In this document: one piece after another, positions 1 through 5,713 of the stretch
Layout: each line of letters starts with the position of its first letter
Position numbering within the stretch: the stretch's first letter is position 1
Origin: Pyramidobacter sp.
Lineage (GTDB): Bacteria; Synergistota; Synergistia; Synergistales; Dethiosulfovibrionaceae
Direction of reading: 5' to 3'
Assembly: GCA_016286835.1 (NCBI GenBank)
Contig: JAEEUD010000123.1
Coordinates: 1-5,947 of the forward strand
Length of the DNA: 5,947 nt
Notes under the pieces: generated by a model
The model's database searches: none
What the model saw: only the letters and a program-made list of their open reading frames with translations
Told to the model about the DNA's origin: nothing
Position numbers and translations under genes: made by a program

Positions 1-20
1 TCGGCAATTTTATATTCCAT
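1..20 (-). CDS. xseB: start of next gene, probably exonuclease VII small subunit (partial)
   Basis: Only the first six codons (M-E-Y-K-I-A) lie inside the window, so the product cannot be read from its own sequence. The start is well supported. An AAGGAG ribosome-binding site at 28-33 sits 7 nt upstream of the ATG at 18-20, and the gap after the xseA stop is only 39 nt. In many bacteria the small subunit gene xseB directly follows xseA, and the two proteins form the exonuclease VII complex. The identity is therefore inferred from neighbourhood alone. The gene could equally be another member of the operon. Confidence 0.5.
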
Positions 21-59
21 GGCAATTCTCCTTCCGTGGATCATTCACGCAGCAAAAGC

Positions 60-1286
60 TCAGGCACGCAACGCGACTTCATCGACGGTGCCCAACACGT
101 CGCCGTCCGGAAACTGGACGACGATCTTTTCGTCGTTTTTCAGCGTCCTGGCAGCACAGACAGGGCGCCCGCCCTTCAGGACCAGACCGTACCCGCGACG
201 CGCCAGCGCGTGCGGGGAAAGATTCTCGAGCGAGCGTTCCAGTTCAGTCAGCTTGGAAGCGGCGATCCGCGTCTCTCCAGTCAGTTTGTGCGACATCCGT
301 TCGCTAACCGTATCGAGCCGCTGCGCAGTGCTTTGGAGACAAAACTCCATGTTTTTCCCGAGGCTGCCGCGCACCGCACACAAGGCGCTCTCTGCGCGGC
401 CGATCTCGTGCCGCACATCTGCGTTCAGGCGGCGTTCACGAACCGCAATGGCCATGAGCTCCTGGGCACGGTCCGGGAATACACGGGCGGCCGCCGCGGT
501 CGGCGTCGGTTCGCGGCAGTCCGATGCCATGTCGCAGAGCGACTCGTCGATCTCATGTCCGATGCCCGTCACCACGGGGATCGAAGAACGGGCTACTTCG
601 CGCACGAGTTCCTCGTCATCGAAGGGGTTGAGATCTTCTTTCGCGCCGCCGCCGCGAACGAGCAAAATGACCTCGACGCCGGGAATACTTTGTGCGCGCC
701 GCAGTGCACGAGCCGCACTTTCCGCCGCGCGTACGCCCTGAACCAGACAGGGCACGACGACAAGCTGAGCGAGCGGGAACCGGGTGTGAAACTGACGGAT
801 CACGTCGCGCACCGCAGCCCCCGTGTCCGACGTGACGCAGGCGACGACGCCCGGGAAAGCCGGGATCGGCCGCTTGCGGGCGGGCGAAAAAAGCCCCTCG
901 CTTTCCAGACGCCGGCGCAGCTCTTCGCGTGCGCGCGCCGCCGCTCCTTCGCCGAGCGGGAAGAGCTTGCGAGCATAAACCTGAACCGTGCCGCGCGCGT
1001 CGTAAAACCTCACGCTGCCGACCGCGCAGACACGGTCACCCACTTCCGGCCACAACAGCTGACCGGCGGCGTCGCTGCGAAACATCACGCACGACAGAGA
1101 GGCGTTTTGCCCTTTTAACGAGAAATAGATATGTCCCGAGACGTGACGTTTGAAATCGGTCAGTTCACCCTCGACCGCGACACGCGCTAAAACGGCGTCA
1201 TAGTCGATGAGGTTGCGCACGCGAAGGGCGACTTCGTCAACAGACAGTGGTCTGTCGACGCCGGCAGCGCCGGAACGGCGGATCAT
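60..1286 (-). CDS. xseA: exodeoxyribonuclease VII large subunit
   Basis: This is the catalytic large subunit of exonuclease VII, which degrades single-stranded DNA from both ends into short acid-soluble oligonucleotides and acts in cytoplasmic DNA repair together with XseB. The 408-residue product has an N-terminal OB-fold (about 14-108, with VEGELTDFKRHVSGHIYFSL at 38-57) that binds single-stranded DNA. The nuclease domain follows from about 128. Its family motifs are all present: VTSDTGAAVRD (151-161), RGGGAKEDLNPFDDEEL (211-227), GIGHEID (241-247) and TPTAAA (261-266), then LSPHALARRGYG near 356-367. D161, R211, H244 and D247 align at a constant offset of six with D155, R205, H238 and D241, which I recall as functionally important in E. 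coli. The protein is somewhat shorter than the E. coli enzyme (about 456), mostly in the helical region after 270. The ATG overlaps the nusB stop as ATGA, which suggests translational coupling. Confidence 0.97.
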   Translation of the reverse strand: MIRRSGAAGVDRPLSVDEVALRVRNLIDYDAVLARVAVEGELTDFKRHVSGHIYFSLKGQNASLSCVMFRSDAAGQLLWPEVGDRVCAVGSVRFYDARGTVQVYARKLFPLGEGAAARAREELRRRLESEGLFSPARKRPIPAFPGVVACVTSDTGAAVRDVIRQFHTRFPLAQLVVVPCLVQGVRAAESAARALRRAQSIPGVEVILLVRGGGAKEDLNPFDDEELVREVARSSIPVVTGIGHEIDESLCDMASDCREPTPTAAAARVFPDRAQELMAIAVRERRLNADVRHEIGRAESALCAVRGSLGKNMEFCLQSTAQRLDTVSERMSHKLTGETRIAASKLTELERSLENLSPHALARRGYGLVLKGGRPVCAARTLKNDEKIVVQFPDGDVLGTVDEVALRA

Positions 1287-1801
1287 TGTTCCTGCGCTCG
1301 CGCGATGCGCGCCAGAACGCCGTTGACAAAACGTCCAGACTCCGCCCCGCCGAACTCCTTGGCGATTAGCACCGCTTCACTCAGAGCCACGGAGACGGGC
1401 ACGGTGCGGGCGATAAAGCCTTCATAGATCGCCATGCGGATGACGGTGCGATCAACGAGACTCATTCGCGAAACCTTCCAGCCCGTCGCGTAACGTTCGA
1501 TCAGCGCGTCGGTCTCAGCAAACGAGCACTGCGTTTCAAAAGCGCGGGCGCAGCTGGCACGGTATTCTTCGAAAGAAACAGGCTGAGTTTCGCAGTCTTC
1601 GCTCAGATGGACGACTTCCGGCTGTTTGCCGTCCTGCGCCTGCGGCAGAACAAACAGATCTTCAAAGCGGGCTTCGATCTCCGCCTGACTGAGAGGAGCC
1701 TCCGCAACGGCGCCGAGCGCGCACAGGATCTGGAACGCACGTACGCGCGCATTGTGTTCCTGAGTTCGCAGCTTTCCGTTTTCATCATTCTGATTTGTCA
1801 T
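1283..1801 (-). CDS. nusB: transcription antitermination factor NusB
   Basis: NusB is a small all-helical cytoplasmic protein. With NusE (ribosomal protein S10) it binds boxA RNA and promotes antitermination, mainly in rRNA operons. The 172-residue product starts its fold with NARVRAFQILCAL (17-29), matching the family's ARxxAxQxLY helix. It carries the strong C-terminal signature: GWKVSRMSLVDRTVIRMAIYE (107-127), VPVSVALSEAVLIAKEFG (134-151) and SGRFVNGVLARIA (155-167). It is longer than the usual 130-150 residues because of a charged N-terminal tail and an acidic linker at about 50-80. A GGGGAG ribosome-binding site lies 8 nt before the ATG. It starts 23 nt after the preceding membrane-protein gene and overlaps xseA by 4 nt, a nusB-xseA pairing common in Firmicutes and related groups. 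Confidence 0.96.
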   Translation of the reverse strand: MTNQNDENGKLRTQEHNARVRAFQILCALGAVAEAPLSQAEIEARFEDLFVLPQAQDGKQPEVVHLSEDCETQPVSFEEYRASCARAFETQCSFAETDALIERYATGWKVSRMSLVDRTVIRMAIYEGFIARTVPVSVALSEAVLIAKEFGGAESGRFVNGVLARIARAQEQ

Positions 1802-1824
1802 AACGGGCTCTCCCCTTTCAACTT

Positions 1825-2319
1825 CTATTTATCATGTTCGACAAAAGGCAGGAACTGCTTCACCCTCGCCCAGCCGCCGCCGTCCGTCAGCCAGAATGCC
1901 AGCGTCCAGGCTGCGGCGCCGGTCACTGCATAGATCAGCAGCTGACGCCAGGAAAGGACGAAAAGAGCGTAAACACCGCAGGCCGCGTTCAGCCAAAAGG
2001 CGGGACGCGCCCAGGAACGCCGCTCTATCGTCGGTTCCGGCGCGGCCGTACGGCTCTGTCTGATCCATCTCAGACGGGGCAGTTCCATGCCGGCTGCGCG
2101 AAGTTCGTCGGTAATAGCACGGGCCCGGCGCAGATCGTCTTCACGGCTCCAGAATTCGCGGCGGTCGCTGATGACGACAAGGCAAAGACGATCATGCGGA
2201 CGCATTCGCACGGCACTGCACAGCGCGCCGGAAGGCAGATGGCGCGAGACAAGCGAGACGATCGCCTGTGTGTCGATCCTGATAAAGCCGTAGGGCGTTT
2301 TTCCAAAATCCTGATACAC
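1825..2319 (-). CDS. uncharacterised protein: alpha/beta domain plus two C-terminal membrane helices
   Basis: I do not recognise this 164-residue protein. The start is GTG, chosen because AAGGAGG at 2328-2334 lies 8 nt upstream and no better start is nearby. Residues 11-86 look like a compact alpha/beta domain: hydrophobic strands GFIRID and LCLVVI (45-50) alternate with a helix at about 60-76, ending in PRLRWI (81-86). A basic, proline-containing linker (87-105) follows. Then come two hydrophobic segments, about 106-123 and 126-145, joined by a very short turn, which suggests a membrane hairpin. The tail is short and charged. The gene sits between asp23 and nusB. In Firmicutes, Asp23 proteins are held at the membrane by AmaP, which also joins two membrane helices to a small domain, so an anchor or partner for the neighbouring Asp23 protein is a reasonable guess. 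No enzymatic motif is visible. Confidence 0.85.
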   Translation of the reverse strand: MYQDFGKTPYGFIRIDTQAIVSLVSRHLPSGALCSAVRMRPHDRLCLVVISDRREFWSREDDLRRARAITDELRAAGMELPRLRWIRQSRTAAPEPTIERRSWARPAFWLNAACGVYALFVLSWRQLLIYAVTGAAAWTLAFWLTDGGGWARVKQFLPFVEHDK

Positions 2320-2347
2320 AGCGTCCGCCTCCTTCTTTCACCTACTG

Positions 2348-2379
2348 AAACAGCCGGCCCGAAGACGAGCCGGCTGTTT
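2348..2379 (-). terminator. perfect 11-bp hairpin after asp23; weak terminator or attenuator
   Basis: The arms at 2348-2358 and 2369-2379 (AAACAGCCGGC / GCCGGCTGTTT) pair perfectly around a 10-nt loop. The hairpin begins 4 nt after the asp23 stop. On the minus strand the closing arm ends in TTT but then runs into CAGTAGG rather than a T tract. Termination, if any, is therefore likely incomplete, and the following gene's ribosome-binding site begins only 13 nt later. The structure could equally act as an mRNA processing or stability element separating the asp23 message from downstream genes. Confidence 0.5.
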
Positions 2380-2383
2380 GTAT

Positions 2384-2890
2384 TCATTCTCCGGCAGGCG
2401 CAGGAACTGCCTTGGACGCGGGCTCTTCGTCCGCGTTTTCTTCTTTTGCGGGAGCTTCGCCAAAATAGACGCCCTGAACGTAAATGTTCACCGCTTTGAC
2501 CTCATAGCCGGTAGAACCTTCGAGCTCGTTTTTAAGGAACTCCTGAAGATCCCAGGCGACGTCAGGAATGCGCAGACCATAGCGGACAAGCACATACGCA
2601 TCGACGGAAATCTGCGAACGATTGTCTTCCTCAATGATCGAGATCTTCACGCCCTCGGGATTTTTGCGTCCCAGTCCGAGCACGGACGCTCCAGAACTGG
2701 CCGGAACAACCGAGGTGATGTGCGTCAATGCGCGGCGCGCGATCTCCTGGATGACGTCCTCGGAGATGTGCAGTTTATTCTCGCCGCTTGACTCTTCCTC
2801 GTTTTTCGCCTCCTCGACGGCTTTGTCGAGGTCAAATGTGGGAGCGTATTCAGGTTCGGGCGTAGGTCCAAGCTCATCCATCAGATTCAT
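2384..2890 (-). CDS. Asp23/Gls24 family envelope stress response protein
   Basis: The central part matches the Asp23/Gls24 (alkaline shock protein) family, small cytoplasmic proteins that in Gram-positive bacteria gather at the membrane and are linked to cell-envelope stress. In this 168-residue product the domain spans about 39-142. It opens with the helix ISEDVIQEIARRAL (42-55), continues with strands VKISIIEED and SQISVDAYVLVRYG (92-105), then the helix IPDVAWDLQEFLKNELE, and closes with VKAVNIYVQGVYF (131-143). Both ends are low-complexity: an acidic, proline-containing N-terminus (1-38) and an Ala/Pro/Glu-rich C-terminus (145-168). There is no membrane segment, so a partner would be needed for membrane attachment. 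I chose the ATG at 2890, which has a GAGAG-type site 5 nt upstream. An ATG three codons later lacks a good site. The gene overlaps the preceding zinc-ribbon gene by 17 nt. Confidence 0.93.
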   Translation of the reverse strand: MNLMDELGPTPEPEYAPTFDLDKAVEEAKNEEESSGENKLHISEDVIQEIARRALTHITSVVPASSGASVLGLGRKNPEGVKISIIEEDNRSQISVDAYVLVRYGLRIPDVAWDLQEFLKNELEGSTGYEVKAVNIYVQGVYFGEAPAKEENADEEPASKAVPAPAGE

Positions 2891-3323
2891 CGGAACTCTC
2901 TTCGCGTGCGGCCGCCGGATTGAAGCGGCACGCGCAATCGGGACACTCGGCTTCGCCGTTGTCGTTCAAAAGCGATTCGTGACAGAAGAAATGCAGTCCG
3001 CACGACGGACAGACCGTCTCGCGGTATTCGCTTTCAAGATCTTCACGTTCTTCGTCTTCGCGGTCGAGTTCGTCCGCTTCGCCGCCGACGTCAAGGCACG
3101 CTTCCACGTGGGCCAGGTCAGAGTCGAGCTCTTCGCAGACGAAGTTGAGGTCGTCGATCGCGCTCTGCTGCTCGTCAAGACGCTTTCTCAGCTCATCGTT
3201 TTCCGCCGCCAGCGCTTCAAGCGCCTCGACGACCGCGCCGCACAGTGCTGCCGAAATTCCTTCCGGCGCGCCGCCGGCGTCAAGAAGTCCGCGGATATAA
3301 GCGATCCTGTCGCGCGCACCCAT
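2874..3323 (-). CDS. acidic coiled-coil protein with C-terminal zinc ribbon (CD1247-like)
   Basis: This 149-residue soluble protein has three parts. A short N-terminal helical domain (MGARDRIAYIRGLLDAGG, 1-18, to about 38) resembles the N-terminal domain of the poorly characterised CD1247 family, often encoded near asp23 or efp in Firmicutes-like genomes; this recognition is from memory. A strongly acidic segment rich in Glu and Asp (about 35-100) has a heptad-like pattern (LEALAAENDELRKRLDEQQS) typical of a coiled coil. The C-terminal end holds two knuckles, C105-P-S-C108 and C127-P-D-C130, likely coordinating one zinc ion, and then an acidic tail. The molecular function is unknown; the layout suggests a protein-protein adaptor. 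A GGGAGG ribosome-binding site at 3332-3337 lies 8 nt before the ATG. The 3' end overlaps the asp23 start, so the two are probably co-translated. Confidence 0.88.
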   Translation of the reverse strand: MGARDRIAYIRGLLDAGGAPEGISAALCGAVVEALEALAAENDELRKRLDEQQSAIDDLNFVCEELDSDLAHVEACLDVGGEADELDREDEEREDLESEYRETVCPSCGLHFFCHESLLNDNGEAECPDCACRFNPAAAREESSDESDG

Positions 3324-3381
3324 TTAATTTTCCTCCCTGTTCAGGACCTCCCGGCTATCACCGGGAAACGGTCAAAACGGA

Positions 3382-3957
3382 TTACTTTTTGACGCGCTCG
3401 ATATACTCGCCGGAGCGGGTATCGACGACGATGCTTTCACCGTTGGCGACAAAGAAGGGCACGTTGACGACGATGCCCGTTTCCAGCGTCGCGGGCTTGC
3501 CGCCGCCGGAAGCCGTGTCGCCCTTGAAGTTCGGCTGCGTGTCGACGATCTTGAGCACGACGCTGTTGGGCAGAGTGATGCCCATGACGCGGCCCTCGTA
3601 CATATCAAGGCTGACTTCAAGGTTGTCGGTCAGGTAATTGAGCGCGGGGCCGAGGACTTCCTTGCTCAGATACACCTGATCGTAGCTTTCCATGTCCATG
3701 AAGACGTAGTTGTCGCCGTCTTTGTAGCTGTACTGAGCGGGCTTCTCGTCAAAGACGACGCGCTCGAACTTGTCGTTGCCGGAGACAAAGCTGTTCTCGG
3801 AAATGCTGCCCGTGTCAAGGTTGCGCAGCTTGCACTTGAGCACCGCGCCGCCGCGGCCCTTCATGTGGTGCTGACAATCGACAACTTCCCACAGGCCGCC
3901 CTGCCACTTGAGTTTCATTCCCGGGTAAAATTTACTGGTATCGACGATATCTGCCAT
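3382..3957 (-). CDS. efp: translation elongation factor P
   Basis: EF-P enters the ribosomal E site and stimulates peptide-bond formation when ribosomes stall at consecutive prolines. The 191-residue product has the full three-domain length: a KOW-like domain I (1-65), an OB domain II (about 68-130) and OB domain III (about 133-190). The end carries the family signature GDTASGGGKPATLETG (146-161) followed by VNVPFFV and DTRSGEYIERV. The functional loop of domain I reads HHMKGRGGAVLKCKLRNL (30-47), placing R35 where E. coli has the beta-lysylated K34. The K-G-R-G-G-A form resembles my recollection of Thermus EF-P rather than the rhamnosylated GRNAA type of Pseudomonas. An AGGAGG site at 3969-3974 lies 11 nt before the ATG, a slightly long spacing. 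The gene stands between the secretin and the zinc-ribbon gene. Confidence 0.98.
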   Translation of the reverse strand: MADIVDTSKFYPGMKLKWQGGLWEVVDCQHHMKGRGGAVLKCKLRNLDTGSISENSFVSGNDKFERVVFDEKPAQYSYKDGDNYVFMDMESYDQVYLSKEVLGPALNYLTDNLEVSLDMYEGRVMGITLPNSVVLKIVDTQPNFKGDTASGGGKPATLETGIVVNVPFFVANGESIVVDTRSGEYIERVKK

Positions 3958-3983
3958 GGTACTGATAACCTCCTGAAAATCTC

Positions 3984-4000
3984 TGCGCTCGCAAAGCGCA
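3984..4000 (-). other. small hairpin in the efp leader
   Basis: The arms TGCGCT (3984-3989) and AGCGCA (3995-4000) pair perfectly around a 5-nt loop. On the minus strand the hairpin is followed by GAGATTTTC and then the efp ribosome-binding site. It could be a weak terminator for the pil genes or a leader structure of efp. The T run is short and offset from the stem, so termination is doubtful. Confidence 0.3.
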
Positions 4001-4016
4001 AACTATGACGGTTGAT

Positions 4017-4043
4017 TTTATAGTATTTTCTCTGGGATTGCAA
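4017..4043 (-). promoter_or_regulatory. weak sigma-70-like promoter candidate for efp
   Basis: An AT-rich patch overlapping the secretin stop codon contains TATAAA on the minus strand (4022-4017), one mismatch from the -10 consensus. TTGCAA (4043-4038) lies upstream with a 15-nt spacer, shorter than the usual 17. Transcription would start near 4010 and give an efp leader of about 50 nt including the hairpin at 3984-4000. The -35 element is poor and the spacing is off, so this is tentative. Confidence 0.25.
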
Positions 4044-5706
4044 GGTCTTCGACGGTTAAAATCGAAGGAATCAAGATCATCACAACCTGAGACCGCGTTT
4101 TTTTCGTCTGCCGGACGCTGAAAAGCGCTCCGAGCAGCGGGATATCACTGAGAACGGGGACGCCCTTTCGCAGACGCGAGGTCGTTTCCTTGAACAATCC
4201 GCCGACGACGAACGGCTCACCGTCGCGCACGCGCACTTTCGTCTCGACCGACCGTGAGTTGACCTGTGGGATCTGTTCGCCCTGTGCACCGCGGATCCAC
4301 TGCGTCACTTCGCCGGCAGCGATCGAGACGCCGACGGTGATCACGCCGTCGCGGCCGACGCGTGCGGACACCTCCAGCCTCGGTCCTACCTCCTCGTCCC
4401 CATAGGTCGGGTTTCGTGCATCGTCGCGACGTGAGACGTATTTGAGTTTTTCGACAAGCTTGATCGTCGCCTTTTCGCCGTCCAGTACCGTCACCGTTGG
4501 ACTGGCAAGCACTTTGGCGACGTTTTTCTGCACGAGTGCCTGGATCCGGACGTCCAGCATCCGCGCGGCCATCCCCGCCAGATCGACGACGCCGCTGCCG
4601 ATCGCGCCGGGCAAATTGGACGAGTCAAGATTCGGCAGTCCCGAGGAAGTTCCCCTCTGACTGTAACGCCCGCCGCCCATCGCAAACGTTCCGTTCTGGG
4701 AGCTGCCCCACCACCATTTATAAACGGCATTGACGGCGCCTTCCAGCTCGTCGCCGGCTTCTTCGTTGACCTCGATGATCCGCGCCTTGAAGGTGACCTG
4801 TACGCCGGGAGAGTCGATATCCTGAAGCACGCGCCGCACCCGCTCATGCTGACGTGCGGCGGCACGCACGATCAGGACGTGCCGCCGTTCGTCGACGATG
4901 ACTTTATTGGCGGGCGAATTCAGATCGCCCAGTTCACGCAGCATGGCGGCGCACTTGTCGCAGTCTGCGTAGGCGATCTGATAGCTTTTCGTGATCAGCT
5001 TGCCGGCCAGCACTCCCGCCGAACCGCGTAAACCGACGGCGATCGTCTTTCCGACTCGCCTGTATTCAAGTCCGTGGGCACGCAGGACGAATTCCAGGAC
5101 TTCCTGAAACGGCGCGTCGTAAAACGAAAGCGTCATCGTCGCGTCACGCGGCACGCTGGCATCAAGGACGATATTGACACCGGCATAAGCGCCGAGCAGG
5201 CGCAGCACATCGGCAAGCGGCGTATCGCTCACGTCGATCGTCACCTTCTGGAGCGAAACCGGCGTTTCGTTTCTGTCCGCGTGCAATCTCCCGCCGCTGG
5301 AGGCACGCAAAGCGCGTTTTTTCTGAAAGGAGATTTTCAACCGCGTACCGCCGTTCTTCACGCCTATCAGTTCCAGCGGAGATTCACAGAACACCTGCAC
5401 GACCGCATCGCTGTCCGACTGCTCGACTTCCGCAAAAGGCGCCAGCGGGGCATGGAGCGTCTTCTGCCAGCGAAGCGCCGGGAAGGCGGTGTTCCTGAAC
5501 GTCAAAATCACGCTCTCCTCGCCGCGGAAGAGCACTTCCGGACGCGGCAAGCGCTCGCCTTCGATATGAAGATCGAGCCGCGAATCGCCCGCCTGCTCGG
5601 CATAGACGGCCCGCAGTACAGGTGATGCCGGAAGCGCGCTGCGTCTGGCCGCCTGAAGCGGGACCGCAGTCAGGCACAGGAGCAGGATGATCAATATTTT
5701 TCTCAT
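4018..5706 (-). CDS. pilQ: outer-membrane secretin (PilQ/GspD-type)
   Basis: Secretins form the large gated outer-membrane channel of type IV pilus and type II secretion systems. The 562-residue product begins with a signal peptide (MRKILIILLLCLTAVPLQA, cleavage near 19-20). An AMIN-like beta domain follows (about 30-128), of the sort PilQ uses to bind peptidoglycan. Next come an N0/STN domain (about 155-226, VTIDVSDTPLADVLRLLGAY) and one N1 domain (about 240-299, with NKVIVDERRHVLIV). The secretin core spans about 300-550, with KVLASPTVTVLDGEKATI (398-415) and the signature GVPVLSDIPLLGALF (515-529). Only one N1-type repeat is present, so the periplasmic part is short. I chose the ATG at 5706 because the signal peptide starts there, a GGAG lies 10 nt upstream, and the preceding stop is 7 nt away. 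A further in-frame start at 5880 would overlap the upstream gene. PilQ rather than GspD is favoured by the AMIN-like domain and the PilP-like neighbour, but is not certain. Confidence 0.94.
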   Translation of the reverse strand: MRKILIILLLCLTAVPLQAARRSALPASPVLRAVYAEQAGDSRLDLHIEGERLPRPEVLFRGEESVILTFRNTAFPALRWQKTLHAPLAPFAEVEQSDSDAVVQVFCESPLELIGVKNGGTRLKISFQKKRALRASSGGRLHADRNETPVSLQKVTIDVSDTPLADVLRLLGAYAGVNIVLDASVPRDATMTLSFYDAPFQEVLEFVLRAHGLEYRRVGKTIAVGLRGSAGVLAGKLITKSYQIAYADCDKCAAMLRELGDLNSPANKVIVDERRHVLIVRAAARQHERVRRVLQDIDSPGVQVTFKARIIEVNEEAGDELEGAVNAVYKWWWGSSQNGTFAMGGGRYSQRGTSSGLPNLDSSNLPGAIGSGVVDLAGMAARMLDVRIQALVQKNVAKVLASPTVTVLDGEKATIKLVEKLKYVSRRDDARNPTYGDEEVGPRLEVSARVGRDGVITVGVSIAAGEVTQWIRGAQGEQIPQVNSRSVETKVRVRDGEPFVVGGLFKETTSRLRKGVPVLSDIPLLGALFSVRQTKKTRSQVVMILIPSILTVEDLAIPEKIL

Positions 5707-5713
5707 GTTCTCG

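Noticed and set aside
36..1118. Long plus-strand open frame (360 codons), plus a shorter one at 19-741
   Set aside because: Both lie antisense to xseA, whose family motifs are unmistakable. The translations are Arg-rich and lack recognisable domains, as expected for shadow frames in GC-rich DNA.
1834..2499. Plus-strand open frame of 221 codons, with overlapping frames at 2070-2387 and 2087-2293
   Set aside because: It runs antisense to the two-helix membrane protein and asp23, crosses their boundary without any supporting ribosome-binding site, and has shadow-like composition.
3349..3366. Inverted repeat TCCCGG/CCGGGA between efp and the zinc-ribbon gene
   Set aside because: The stem is only 6 bp with no T run, so it is too weak to call a terminator.
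2622..3392. Plus-strand open frame of 256 codons
   Set aside because: It is antisense to asp23 and the zinc-ribbon gene. Its Phe/Val/Ser-rich translation mirrors the acidic coiled-coil codons on the opposite strand.
3371..3393. Inverted repeat GTCAAAA/TTTTGAC spanning the efp stop codon
   Set aside because: The 7-bp stem is mostly A-T and partly coding (the Lys-Lys end of EF-P). It is probably chance.
5074..5625. Plus-strand open frame of 183 codons
   Set aside because: It is antisense to the secretin N-terminal domains, with no recognisable domain or start signal.
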